A stretch of DNA of 64,000 nt from Isochrysis galbana (GCA_018136815.1 CM030935.1:2601092-2665091); one strand, 5' to 3'; numbered from the stretch's first letter, positions 53,777 to 64,000 are shown. The notes: generated from the sequence alone by a model not told the origin. A program made the numbers and translations.

Positions 53777-54615
53777 ATGGCGCCGAAGCGGCCGCGCGAG
53801 GGGGCGCCGCCGCCTGTGCCGGTGGCCAAGTCGGCCAAGCCAGCGAGCGGTGGCTCGGCTGGTGGTGGGGCGCTGCCTTCCTCGCGCGAGGCCGAGGAGG
53901 AGGTCCTGCGCCAGCGCCTTCTCGCCAAGGAGACGTCGCTGCGCAACCTGACCAAGCGGTACCTCAGCTTTGCAGCCGCGATAGAGACCTCAACACTCGA
54001 GGAGTGTGAGAAGCTGCACCAAGGCCTTCTCAAGGAGCTTGCTGCGTATGAATTTGGCATGGCAAAGGCCAGAATTCTCGTCGCCGTCAATGTGCAGCAA
54101 GTGGCTTCTTACGAGGCCATGGAGGGTGAGATCGGTGCGGAGATGTCCCGCACGGCAGCTGAGATTGAGTCGCTCAACAGACAGCTCGAGGAGGAGCGGA
54201 CGCTGCGACAGCAGAAGGAGCAATATGCCGCTCTAGCTAAGCACATCCAACAGCTTCCTCCCAGGGCGGCGACCGAGCGTGAGATCGAATCAATCAACAC
54301 AGAGCTGGTGTGCAGGCTCCCTCTCCATGCACAATCCATGGCGAGCAAAACGCGGGAACCACAAGCTCTCACCTGTCTTCAAACTGAATTTTCTATCTTA
54401 GCCTGCCTACTCACTGGTGCTCCGTTCAGGCATCGATGCGCAAGGAGGGTGAGTCTCTCTCGGCGACTCTGGCCGAGCGTTCGCGCCTTTTCTCTGGCTT
54501 TATGCATGCTCTACATGACCTTCAGCTCCATTTGGAACATGATGTACCACCAACCAGTGCAGCGATAAATACATCGGCAGCGCCGACGTCGATGCCGCCT
54601 ACTGAGGCACGGTAA
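53777..54615 (+). CDS. THO complex subunit 7 (THOC7)
   Basis: Exons 53777-54307 and 54430-54615 join in phase 0 (donor CTG/GTGTGC, acceptor GTTCAG) to 238 residues. A Pro/Ala/Gly-rich head is followed by coiled coil from about residue 40 to 225. EQYAALAKHIQQLPPRAATE then EREIESINTEL matches the conserved centre of THOC7, and SRLFSGFMHALHDLQLHLEH its C-terminal helix. THOC7 pairs with THOC5 in the THO/TREX complex, which couples transcription to mRNA export. The TAA stop at 54613 overlaps a donor-like GGTAAGG. Confidence 0.7.
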
Positions 54616-55103
54616 GGTGTATCCGCGTGCTCTGGTCACGGGGACAGTCGACGATTGTTGCCGCCCTTCAATCACTTTGCACTCGTCGTTGTGCTCCTAT
54701 CACGGTCTTTGGAGTTTTCACGCAATGAGATGTCTCAGTGCTCGCTTTCATATGATCACACATCCACCGAAAATGGGAACTCGTTGGAGACGATACTCTG
54801 CACGCAAGCGCTGGCTGCTTCGAGATGGACGAAGGGGCCATCGTGTGGAAGTAAATCAGATAAAATATGAATGTATAAGGTGCAACTTTACGTTCTTTTT
54901 TTAGGGCAGTCAAACAATGATTTATATCTACGAACATGTGGCAAAGAGGCTGCATTTTTTTTCCGTTCTCCGAAGCCCAAGAAGAAGCTCCTGGGGGGCT
55001 TACCTGCCTCCACGAAAAATTGCCGAGGAAAATGGTGGGTTTTACCGCCCCCCAGAACGTGCAACTTGAACTTGAGGTTCCCTTTTTATTTCACACTCCC
55101 CTC
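54616..55103. other. spacer after THOC7
   Basis: No gene recognised. AGCTCCTGGGGGGCTTACC near 54986 resembles the foldback arm end. Confidence 0.35.
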
Positions 55104-56091
55104 AACTATCGTTAAAACGATAGGGTCTTGGAGCGCGCCACGCTCCCCTCCTCTCTCTCCGCCCGCCACGCCACGCCGGCCGACCACGTGATGGCGGACG
55201 CCTCGCACCCACAGCACCCCCCTCCCGGGACCACGCGACCACGCACATCCAGGTGGCTGCGAACCGCGAACCGCCCCTCGCCACACGCACAGAGCCACGC
55301 ACAGCCCAACAACAACACCCGGGCACCACAATACCCACACCAGCACAGACACCACAGGAAGGAACACGCACAGATGGAGACTCAGGGCCCACTCTCCCAT
55401 AGGGAAAGCCTCCTGTCGCATTCGCGAATCGACACTCGTTAGGCTTCGCTCTTCTCTTCGTCGTTCGGTATTTATCGTTATAATTCTCTCGTTCTCGTTC
55501 TCGGTCAAAAGCTTCGCTTGGATGCATGGGATCGTGGGTTGTGGAGCGCCCTCTCTCTTCCTCTCGAAAGAGAAGGGAAGTTTCCCCACCTTTCTTCCTC
55601 CCAGGCGCCTCGCAGATAGGTTTAATTTGCTATCTCCCCTGCGGTTCTTTATCTGCTTCTGGGGGCAATCAGGTTTAATTTGCGACCTCTTCGCATCTCC
55701 CCCTTAGGCACATCGCACTCCTTTCGTCTTATTTGGTAGGTCTCTTGGAATCCTGCGTAGCAAGATTGCCCCTCGATTCCGTTATGGTGCGATTCCCGTT
55801 CCAGACAAGATCGCCGACAGATCGCCCTTTGATCGTCGTCCGTCGTTGTCTGATCGGAGTGTTTGGGTTTGATTTCAGTCGAGTTATGTGAGAAAGTCGT
55901 GGGGCGAGAGTCGGGGTGTTTTCCTGGGTGTCTTTGTCCGTCGTCCTGTCGTCAGTCGTCATCCGTCGTCGCTCTCGCTCTCGTCGCTCTCGCTCTCGTA
56001 ACACTCGTACCCAACAAACTCGCCTCGCCTCGCCAGCCCCTGCCATCACAGCCCTCCTCTCACTCACCCTCGCCTCTCGCTACTCGCTCGA

Positions 56092-56915
56092 TGTCGCTCT
56101 CGCCGCCGTCCTCGCCCTCGCCCAAGCCCGCCTGCCCGCCTTCCTCTGCTGACGGGCTTCAGCCCGTCAGCCCCTCTGAAGTCGTCTCCTCCGCCGCGCC
56201 TGCCGCCGGCATGCCTCCTTCCTCATTGCCCTCAGGCCCTATGGGCCATCACAATTCGTCAGGTGTAGAATCCTATCCGGTGCGTCCCGCGCTGGACGTC
56301 TCAATGGGGGTCACCCCCACCTCTGCAGAGTCGGGCATCATGCCTGCCCTGCCCCCTTTCTCCTCTTCGGACGGTCATCCACCACCACCTTCACAGGGGG
56401 AGGTGATGCCCTCCCTCGCCTCTCCTCCTGATCTCTCTGCGGTGCCTCCGCCATCATCTCCGCCTTCACCGCCGGAGTCCGTCGGAGACGGGTCCAAGCC
56501 CGAGTCTTTCCAGGGTGAGGATAATCCTCTGGAGGGATCCCTCCACTCGTCCCGCGCATGCCTCGAGGCACCGCCACCCCTGCCATCGGACTCGGAGGCC
56601 GCCTATGCCGGCCCGGCACCATCATGGACAAAGCCCCCATGGGGAAATGTCACAACATTGGGAAACAGTAACAGGGAGAGGACAAGACTGGACCCCCAAA
56701 AGGGGAGGCAAACACACCGAAGGAGACGACGAGGGAGAGGCTCCCGCCATCAACACGAGACGACGAGACGACAACCGCGCCACGTACGCGAGTGGGCCAA
56801 ACAAGACAGAGAGCCAAGCGGCTCAACAAAGGCCAACAGACAGACACCACACCCAAACAACACTGGGAGGAGATACCAATGGGAGGACCGCGTCAATCCC
56901 GCTGGGCCCCTATGA
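56092..56915 (+). CDS. LINE proline-rich gag-like ORF
   Basis: The frame, open from 55863, carries MSLSPPSSPSPKPACPPSS and MGVTPTSAESGIMPALPPFS, then a Pro/Ser-rich body ending LEAPPPLPSDSEAAYAGPA. The second ATG at about 56305 matches the start of the homologous frame at 42239 (minus). From about 56640 the useful frame is the overlapping endonuclease ORF, so one protein would need a frameshift near 56600-56650. Probable RNA-binding or assembly protein of the element. Confidence 0.55.
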
Positions 56916-59433
56916 GACACGGCTGCTTATAGGACTAACCACCCTCTCCACCCCGGCTACCCAGGTGGCTCTGCTTGACGAAGACCTTGAACACGAAACC
57001 GAAACCGAAGTTGAGTTCGAAGCATCCCAAAAAATCACCATCTCATTTACGCCGTACGAGAAGGGATACAAGATCAAGGACGAAGAAGCCCTCAGCGCCA
57101 TTGTCGCGCATCTCAACAAGTTGGAGGGAGTAGACCTCGAGCCGGACTTCCTATCCAAGAGCGCCTCTGGCCCATGGGAAATCCTCGTCACAGCGGATTG
57201 CGCTAATCAATTTCGCGAGACGTACAAGGATGTGGCGGATTTCCGCAAGGTAGGCATCCCTTGCCCGATCGGGGTCAAATACCAAACCCTCGATGATAAA
57301 TTCAAAGAGCTGCCCCGCGCGTCCAACAAAGCGTTAGCTAGCGCATTCAAAGACGCTGCGGCGCACCTAGTGGTGCGCAACTACAAATTCGAGATGAAAA
57401 ACTACATCAACATCAGCTCGCTCGCAAAAGCGGTCGACAACCAAGGATTCTACTTCCTCCAAGGCAACCAAGAGCGCACTAAAATCCTCACCAAAGAAGG
57501 GGTCCTCGTGACCCAAGGCAAAAAGGAGGTGTACCACCTGTACGTGACCCCGAAGCAGGGCTCGTTCGCCTCGTTCGACTTCCCGCGCAAGCTCTTACTC
57601 AACATCAACGGGGCCCCCTACCCCGTCGAGTACGCCGTTCGCAACTGCCGCGAACTCGGAGGCGATATCAAAAACCTCAGCATCCATGCCGGACCCAAGG
57701 GCTGCAAAGGCTACGTCAAAGCGTACGCGCAAGCGTTCCACCCCCCCCTTCGCACCTGCGTCTGCGAAGAAGAGAAAGCCGCGCGTCTTGAGCGCGAGGA
57801 ACGTAGGCGCACGGCGCCACCGAAGATGACCGTTCAAGAGGCCATGAACCCCAACGCCACGGAACTGTGCAAGCGATTCCCCAACGGGAAATGCCCCATG
57901 AACATCATGGGTAAGGCGTGTAATCGCTCACATGATTACCCGGGCGCATGGAAAGACGGCAAGTGCACGATAGTGTGCGCATTCCCGCGCGCAAGTGCCG
58001 GACCCCCCGGGAAGCAACCCAAGGGCGGCTTTTGCTCCCTAGGCGCCGACTGCCGCTACATCCACAAGTGTGTGCGCCCCGCCCCACCTCCGCACCGCGC
58101 TAACCTCCTAATCATATACGCGCTAACCTTCAACCCCACACTTGGGTACCCAGGTGAAGGACCGGTCACAATTGCCTCATATAACATCAACGGCACCGGA
58201 CACGGCGCCCTCGGATCGGTGCTCGCCCAGGCGAGGAAAGCGAGGATAGACATCCTACTCCTCCAAGAGCTTCACTACTACGCCGACGGCAGGCACCACC
58301 GCGCATGCATGACCGCCAAGGCTTTGGGATGGCAAATGGTGCATGCACCAGCCAACACCTCCGACCCGGCGAGTGGGGTAGGCATAGCGGTACGCGACTC
58401 CTCCCCACGAGTGAAACTAATACCGGACACGGCTGAGACGCTGATCGAAGGCAGATGCCTGAGAGCTAGATGCGTAATAGACTCAAAAGAATTGGAACTA
58501 ATATCGATATACCTAAGTGCCATACCTAGTATAAGAGCACCACAAATAGAAACGCTAAGAACAAGCCCCGTGGGCAAGGAACGCGATACCCTCATGGGGG
58601 GAGATTTCAACTGCGTAGAAAATGTAGACACCGACACTAGGAAACACGAAGACCGCGAAGGATACGGGAACGCCCACGGACCCAAGCTGAGATTCACCAT
58701 GAACGAACTAGGACTGATAGACGCATACAACCTGGTAAACGGCAACGCCGGAGGGGGATACACAAGACTCTCGGGGACCATCCACACACGCATAGACAGG
58801 ATTTATACGCCTATCACGTGCTCCAATATAAATTGGCAAACGATAGGACCACACCCGGCGCTTTTCACGGGAAAGGGCGCCTCGGATCATCTACCGGTGA
58901 TAGGCACCTTTGAAGTGGTGGGATACAAGTCGGGGCGCACGTACGACGTGCGCATCGACAGCGAGCTCTTCGCCTTGGATGACATCCGGAAGGTGGTAGC
59001 ACACCTATGGAAAAGCCACATGAACCCGGAAACTCCGGACGAAGACATAGAGGAAGCCTGGGGCAACGCCAAAAGAGCAGTGGCTACGTACCTACTATGG
59101 GCAACGCAACAAGGGAAAGAACACCAGGAAATAGCCAAGGCGATTGACGAACTCGCCCTTCTCGGGATAGAACTAAACGACAGCGAGCCCAACGCCAGGA
59201 CGCTAGACAGGATGCGCGAATTAAACGACAAAATAGACAAAATACGGAAAATGTCCAGACCGTCAACCAAGGAGAGTTTTGACTCTCTCAAACACGAAGA
59301 AAGAATGACGAAGGAGTTCTTTCAGAAATTCCAATCCAGAGCCTCCAACAGTGCGATCCCGGAAATATATATCACCGACGACTGGAACGCACCAGACGGA
59401 GGCACGAGACGCACGACAGCGGACGACGGCTAG
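56515..59433 (+). CDS. LINE ORF with CCCH zinc finger and APE endonuclease
   Basis: A 972-residue frame. Residues about 130-235 (ETRLLIGLTTL to LEPDFLSK) recur in the copy at 59434-61729. Residues 458-520 are cysteine/histidine-rich, with CPMNIMGKACNRSH and GFCSLGADCRYIHKC, a CCCH-type finger. The APE-like endonuclease spans about 550-795: SYNING, LLQELH, LMGGDFNCV, HTRIDRIYTPI and SDHLPVIG supply the Asn, Glu, Asp-x-Asn, Arg-Asp and Asp-His catalytic motifs. The frame runs on to TKESFDSLKHEERMTKEFFQ and stops where the inverted element joins. The endonuclease looks intact, but no reverse transcriptase follows. Confidence 0.8.
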   Translation: MRIILWRDPSTRPAHASRHRHPCHRTRRPPMPARHHHGQSPHGEMSQHWETVTGRGQDWTPKRGGKHTEGDDEGEAPAINTRRRDDNRATYASGPNKTESQAAQQRPTDRHHTQTTLGGDTNGRTASIPLGPYETRLLIGLTTLSTPATQVALLDEDLEHETETEVEFEASQKITISFTPYEKGYKIKDEEALSAIVAHLNKLEGVDLEPDFLSKSASGPWEILVTADCANQFRETYKDVADFRKVGIPCPIGVKYQTLDDKFKELPRASNKALASAFKDAAAHLVVRNYKFEMKNYINISSLAKAVDNQGFYFLQGNQERTKILTKEGVLVTQGKKEVYHLYVTPKQGSFASFDFPRKLLLNINGAPYPVEYAVRNCRELGGDIKNLSIHAGPKGCKGYVKAYAQAFHPPLRTCVCEEEKAARLEREERRRTAPPKMTVQEAMNPNATELCKRFPNGKCPMNIMGKACNRSHDYPGAWKDGKCTIVCAFPRASAGPPGKQPKGGFCSLGADCRYIHKCVRPAPPPHRANLLIIYALTFNPTLGYPGEGPVTIASYNINGTGHGALGSVLAQARKARIDILLLQELHYYADGRHHRACMTAKALGWQMVHAPANTSDPASGVGIAVRDSSPRVKLIPDTAETLIEGRCLRARCVIDSKELELISIYLSAIPSIRAPQIETLRTSPVGKERDTLMGGDFNCVENVDTDTRKHEDREGYGNAHGPKLRFTMNELGLIDAYNLVNGNAGGGYTRLSGTIHTRIDRIYTPITCSNINWQTIGPHPALFTGKGASDHLPVIGTFEVVGYKSGRTYDVRIDSELFALDDIRKVVAHLWKSHMNPETPDEDIEEAWGNAKRAVATYLLWATQQGKEHQEIAKAIDELALLGIELNDSEPNARTLDRMRELNDKIDKIRKMSRPSTKESFDSLKHEERMTKEFFQKFQSRASNSAIPEIYITDDWNAPDGGTRRTTADDG

Positions 59434-61707
59434 CTCCTCGCTGGGTTTGAGCCCACCTCTGTCGCTTATGTGAAATACGGGTCTTAGGTCGCCTACACCT
59501 ATCCTTTTCTTGGGTTGTCTTCCCATGCCCGCTTGGGCCGTTCGCGCTGAGTCGGTTTCATATGCGAATAATAGTGCTTTACACAGGGTAGTGTATCTCT
59601 CTATTATTCTTATGAGTATTGATTCTTCCGAGTATTTTATATTCTCATAGTGAATCCTATAGAAGTCTGTTATGATATATCTCCATGCTAGCAGGTATAG
59701 AATGTATAACGCTTTTGGGGCGTCCCCTTTTGGGAAAATGAATAGATTGTCTATGATGATGTCTTCTCTGTTTCTTTCGGCTTTGGGCGAGAACCTCGCG
59801 ATTTTGTTTAGTGCGTCCAATACCCTGGTTATCCCGGGGCATTCCCCCAGGTGCGTCGAGGATTCGTTCGCCGTTCCGCATATACGGCATGTGTTTGCTC
59901 TGTCAGGGAATCGATTGTACGTGCCCACCCGTCTATGTGTTATGTGTTTGAAGTGTAGGTGCGTGTCGCGCGCTGTCACCATTGGGGACGTGTATAGCTT
60001 AGCTAGGTGTGTCCATGTGCTTGTTGGTATTTGGAGTTTCTCCTCCCATTTGGTAGGTCCCGTGAGGCGCTTGCGTTTGCGGCTTGCTTGCGGAAGGGCT
60101 CTGGTGAGGTGTGTTACCTCGGTGGCGTCGAGCGGTGTCTTGCCGTCCAAAGTGTGTTCATCAGCTAGCGGGTATTCGAGTCTCTTGTTGGACTTGTATC
60201 CTTCTCCCCACCTAGCCGGCGGGGAGTTGTCGAGGTTCGGTGGAGCGGTGGTTATTATCTTTCCGGTTATCGGTGTGCCGAGGTACGAAAGTTCCGCCTC
60301 GTACCATGTGCCTTTGTTCGTCACGTAGTATTCGCCGTCTTGTGTGATGCGTAATTCGGGGGGCGGTTCTATCGGGTCGTTTTGCTCTCTGTTTTCGCGC
60401 CTAGGGTGTATGTCCCCACTCGCGTCCGTACCCTCCGCTGTCGACATTGTCGACGTTGCATGTCTTACCAGTGTTTCCCATGTTTCTAAAAATTTGTCCC
60501 TTGGAATATATTCCCCTTTGAATTGTATGTACGTGTCGTTGTTTCTGAGGTATTGCGCACATTCCTCCACGCTGAAAGGTACAGTCGCCTCGAAGTCCCT
60601 AAACACGTTGTGTATGGCGTTGCATTCCAGTTTGTTCCATAGTTTCGCCCATGAGGGGTTCAGTTTGGGGCCCGGGTGTGTCGGACTGCCCCATATGGGT
60701 TGCGAGAGCAGCCCATCTCTGCTCGTTTTTAGGGGTGTGAGTTCTAGTTCGCGGATATTGTTCAGCGCTTGTTTCCAAAACGCCGGGAGTTTGCTCGAAC
60801 CGGAGGCCCTCTTGGACAAGAAGTCGGGCTCGAGGTCGACGCCCTCTAGCTTGTTGAGATGTGCGACGATGGCCCCGAGGGTCTCTTCGTCCTTGGCTTT
60901 GTGGCCCTTTTCGTAGGCCGTGAAGGAGATGATGATCTTCTGGTCAATGGGAAACTCCGCTTCCTCCTCGGGCATGGGCTCGAGGTCTTCGTCGAGGAGG
61001 GCCACGTGAGTGGCCGGGGTGAGGGGTGTGGTTAGTCCCATGTGTGGTCTAGTCTCATTAGGGTCCATGAGAATTGTTGGGTCCGAGTCGGTGTCGCCCT
61101 TTTTCGAGGGTTGTGCGTGTTGGGTGTTTTGTGTTGGCTCTTGTTTGTGCTGGTGTTTGTTGTGCTGGGCCTCTTTGGCCAATGTTGTGTCCGTCATTTG
61201 TGCGTCCGAGGCGCGTCTGACCTCCGGCCCGTCGGCTTCGTTGAGGAGCTTCCCCTTCGTTCCATCTCCTGTGCTGCCCTCGGCCCCCATCCCGGGGGTC
61301 CACATCTGATCCATGTTGGGCCCCATGTTTTGGTACGTCATGCCCCCCTTGGGGTTCTGTGTGTATTGGTGCCGGGCCGGCACCTCGCGCCGGAGCGCGA
61401 GGGCGGTACCGCGGCTGTGTAGGGTCCAGGCCCGGAGGCCTTCCCTGATGGAGCGTCCCACTGGGGTGGTGTGTCTGGTGTGGCTGTGGGATGTGGATTG
61501 TGTGTGCTGCATGCTGTCAACCAGCATGCAGGTCGTGCTCTCTCTGTTCTCGGTGCTGCGCGGGCGTGGCCCGCTGGCTCCTGTGCCCACCTGGCTGGGG
61601 GGGTCGTCCTGGCGCGGTCGCTTCGGCGACAGCGGCGTGTCCATGAAAGCTTCGTCCATCGCGGCGAGGGCCGCTGCAGCGAGGGCGGGAGGCGGCGCGC
61701 GCTCCAT
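59434..61707 (-). CDS. LINE fusion ORF: N-terminal region joined to C-terminal zinc-knuckle region
   Basis: From ATG 61707 an uninterrupted frame runs through the element and on into antisense L1 to 59263 (814 codons); about 757 are element-derived. It starts MERAPPPALAAAALAAMDEA, continues to VDLEPDFLSKRASG and then switches to KLPAFWKQALNNIRELELTP, a segment that lies after the reverse transcriptase in other copies. The CCHC knuckle CRICGTANESSTHLGEC is near residue 625, followed by ALYILYLLAWRYIITDFYRI. The deletion of several hundred codons keeps the frame. Such a product would bind nucleic acid but could not copy itself. Confidence 0.7.
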
Positions 61708-61729
61708 GACCCTATCAGTTTACTGATAG
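59434..61729 (-). mobile_element. inverted LINE copy (L2) with in-frame internal deletion
   Basis: Minus strand from hairpin CTATCAGTTTACTGATAG (61712-61729) to the LINE C terminus at 59434. It meets L1 tail to tail. The endonuclease and reverse transcriptase are deleted; the 3' untranslated region and T tail are missing. Confidence 0.8.
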
Positions 61730-61799
61730 TTGCCCTTCCTCAGGCAGAGGCCCTGGCTTTTTGTTCTTCTGTATGACCGACCTATCATCTCATCTCAAC

Positions 61800-61997
61800 A
61801 CCCCCTTTTCCCTTTGTGGATTCTCGATTCTCGCCCCCAGTGAGCTTATTGTACAAAAATGCCCAGGTTCCTTTGTCATCCACGCCAAGTGGCACGAGAG
61901 GTGAGTGGGTGGTTCCTTCCGCCCCCCATCAGGGAAGGAGTGGAGAGGAGGGAGGCTTGTGCCCCCACCCATGGGTGAACTAAGTATAAACTTAGTT
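61800..61997 (-). mobile_element. 5' end fragment of an MGGT-type retroelement
   Basis: Minus-strand hairpin AACTAAGTTTATACTTAGTT (61978-61997), the only perfect eight-base stem with the TTAT loop in this family here, then ATG 61972 and MGGGTSLPPLHSFPDGG. It fades out near 61800, 70 bases before the L2 hairpin. Confidence 0.6.
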
Positions 61998-62402
61998 GAG
62001 CTTTTGGCCTCGAAACTTGAAACTGCATGTTGTGTAGACAAGGCATCCATGAGCGATACGAACTCAGTATCGAATCGGGAAGCGTGCCTCACGGACCACG
62101 TATCTCGCATGATACAAGTCAGCAATTCCCATCCGCCTGTACTCGCTGTGCATATCCAGGTGGTCTCCATGGCAACGAGACATCTGGCTTGATAACCATG
62201 AGCACATAGAGTCCCAACACAAAAACACAAGAAACCAAATTTATCCGGTTGCGCGAGCGCAAGCCTACTGGATATGGTGCTCCTGCCCTCAGTTGGCTCG
62301 AAATCGATGCAATTTCACGTTGCGCAGCGTGCTGAGTCCGCACGTCGAATGCGCCCCACCTATGCAAGGTATCGGTCCGGAGAGCAGTCAAAGAATCCAA
62401 TA

Positions 62403-63152
62403 TCACGATCGCAAGGAGGGGCCACAAAACAGCCAGTGCGGGGAAATGACAGGCGCATCGTGGTATCGTGATGACCGCCCGCACCAGCAGGCGAAGACAA
62501 CGAGCAGCTCGACGGTAGCGATGACGTGGCTCGGTGCTGCCGAGAAGTGTCCATACCTGGGCACCGCATGCATGCAAGGCGCTGTTGATTCATAGGGTAC
62601 GGCAGCCTCAAGCTGAAGCCTTGATCGGTGGGCATGATTATAGGGCTGATTGTGCGCATACTTGTGGGCCGCGATAGCGACTCCAGAAACCATGGACATG
62701 GTCAATGCCGGGAGATTGATCGCGGCATCCAACGTGGGGACGCGATTGAACCAGAAATGGAGGACAGCGGAGTCGCGTGCTCGCAGCACGAGGGCCTCGA
62801 TAGCTGCGGAGATGACGATCACCCCACTAGTCAGTGTGGTAGTCAGCGCATGGACAAGGGCCCACGCTCGACGCGGGACGCGAAGGAGCGGCGGCGGCGT
62901 GTCGAAGAAGTAGGAGCCACACATGAACACGCTGATCAGCGAGGCCCAAGCCACCAGAGCGAGTGGGAGGAAGGGTAGTGGTGCTGCCGCCGCCTGTGCT
63001 GGCTTCGAGGAGGCAGCGGCGATTATGCCCGCAGCGAGGTGAGAGGTGCCACTGCGCCCACGGAGGGAAACCTTCGCTGAGTGGTCGCCCGTCGCGATCG
63101 CGAGTCCTGGTGCGGCGATGAGCACCAGCAGCGCAACCCCGCGGAGCAGCAT
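62403..63152 (-). CDS. multi-pass membrane protein with signal peptide, 3' end uncertain
   Basis: The frame starts MLLRGVALLVLIAAPGLAIA, a good signal peptide. Hydrophobic helices follow at about 59-78, 100-122 and 145-162. After AAHKYAHNQ (about 62660) the frame loses hydrophobic pattern, and a GTATGC donor-like site lies there. Another minus frame (62119-62510) carries further helices, FPALAVLWPLLAIVILDSLT and NLVSCVFVLGLYVLMVI, and is the likely continuation after one intron. I do not recognise the family; five or more membrane spans are likely. Confidence 0.5.
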   Translation of the reverse strand: MLLRGVALLVLIAAPGLAIATGDHSAKVSLRGRSGTSHLAAGIIAAASSKPAQAAAAPLPFLPLALVAWASLISVFMCGSYFFDTPPPLLRVPRRAWALVHALTTTLTSGVIVISAAIEALVLRARDSAVLHFWFNRVPTLDAAINLPALTMSMVSGVAIAAHKYAHNQPYNHAHRSRLQLEAAVPYESTAPCMHAVPRYGHFSAAPSHVIATVELLVVFACWCGRSSRYHDAPVISPHWLFCGPSLRS

Positions 63153-64000
63153 TGGCTCTATCGGCGGCCGACGGAAGAGTGGACGTCAGAGTTTTCTTTT
63201 TGTGGGAATAAACTTGGTGCTGTGCGCCAGTCTCCGAGCGCGGAGGGGGAACGGCAGCTCACCTCTCCCGAGGCTACGAGTAAAGCCCCCCCCCCCCCCC
63301 CCCCTGCCGGGGGTCGGCGTCGGCAATCATCAAAGGGCGCCCCGCGCCCCCCCCTCTCTCCCTCTCTGCGCGCCGCCCCCCGCTGCGCGCCTTGGTAGGG
63401 CGGTCAAACACGCCTTTTAAGGTGGTTCTAAAGAGTAAAATTGGACGCCGCCGCTGCACCTGCCGGGCGCCCCCCCCCCGCCCTCCCCTCCTCCCACGGC
63501 CACCATGGTCCTGTTTGGCATGGGAGAGTTTGGTGACCCGTGGGGGCTGGCGCTGCAAGCACAGCTCGGATCCTCGGGGCCCGACGCGCCGTGAGCCGAT
63601 TGCGTGGGTGGAAGTGCGAGGACGCGGCAAGAAGGCGGCGACCACACACCTCCTGTGTGCTGTGTGTGACCGCGAGGACCCAGAGGTGGCTGAGGCGGTG
63701 GCTGCCTATCATGGATACATCCATGATATGTGCATCATAGATGCATATCTATCATGGATACATCCATCTTATGCATCGTGGATGCTCATTCTAACCTCTG
63801 TATGTTTATACTGAGGTCTTTGCTTCTCACTTCTCCCTCGCGGCCTTTTCGAGTCCGCGCGGGGCATTCTTGCGGCACAGAAATTTCCCCGCGCGCTCTT
63901 ACTTTGTTACTATAAGTTTTGCGCGCGTTTGTGTGAATGTGCGTGCGCGTGAATGTAGTAAGAATCTTATCCGGCGATATATGATTGGCGATGCGATCGG
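63153..64000. other. right-edge spacer with repeats
   Basis: A C run of about 18 lies at 63287-63304. At 63706-63785 TATCATGGATACATCCAT repeats with palindromic GATGCATATC-type pieces. No gene is supported. Confidence 0.4.

Larger units (their letters stand above)
55104..59433 (+). mobile_element. large LINE copy (L1), 5' part to endonuclease
   Basis: Starts AACTATCG at the hairpin 55106-55123; the usual start codon is TTG here (55128). Repeat G follows (55440-55760), then the proline-rich ORF (from about 56090), then the endonuclease ORF. It is cut at 59433, before the reverse transcriptase, where an inverted LINE begins. Confidence 0.75.

Noticed and set aside
59263-59433. Last 57 codons of the L2 frame as real protein
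   Set aside because: They are the antisense of the L1 endonuclease ORF; the element-derived part ends at the junction.

Overview
The window is nuclear DNA of a microbial eukaryote, most likely a protist or alga; I cannot name the lineage. It carries single-copy eukaryotic genes: transcription factor TFIIF-alpha, the repair protein CSA/ERCC8, replication protein A subunit 3, THO subunit 7, a mitochondrial ribosomal protein uL6, an SR-type splicing protein, an FKBP and a NIPA-type transporter. Most reconstructed genes contain short GT-AG introns of about 85-280 bases. There is no prokaryotic operon structure, no CRISPR array and no rRNA operon.

Layout. 1-12.1 kb: a cysteine-rich ORF, a dated 860-bp retroelement, a tail-anchored coiled-coil protein, LINE debris that cuts a host ORF, a NIPA transporter, a four-exon helical protein, and two small ORFs. 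12.1-21.7 kb: repeats around the divergent pair TFIIF-alpha/uL6m, then a pile of nested retroelements. 21.9-23.7 kb: a seven-exon gene of unknown function. 24-33.5 kb: a hAT-type MITE, LINE pieces, a broken Harbinger transposase, an SR protein, an ankyrin protein and a dead copia RNase H. 33.6-45.3 kb: CSA, a 1,012-bp mariner-like element, an FKBP, LINE 5' pieces, a small membrane protein and a broken glycosyltransferase gene. 45.3-53 kb: copia, a foldback element with near-identical 144-base arms, RPA3, and gypsy fragments. 53.7-64 kb: THOC7, two tail-to-tail LINEs and a membrane protein.

The most unusual content is the retroelement population. Several LINE-like and short families have different bodies but share one architecture. 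A perfect or near-perfect hairpin of about 16-20 bases forms the 5' terminus, directly before the first ATG. A family-specific 3' motif is followed by a T-rich tail on the sense strand instead of poly(A). Target-site duplications of 14-17 bases fix the ends of six insertions exactly, so the hairpin and the T tail are the true termini. In one LINE copy the hairpin stem carries two compensatory base-pair changes. A roughly 240-bp tRNA-like SINE uses the same kind of tail. Host genes act in transcription, mRNA export and splicing, DNA repair and replication, and organelle function; they are not co-regulated units but islands between elements.
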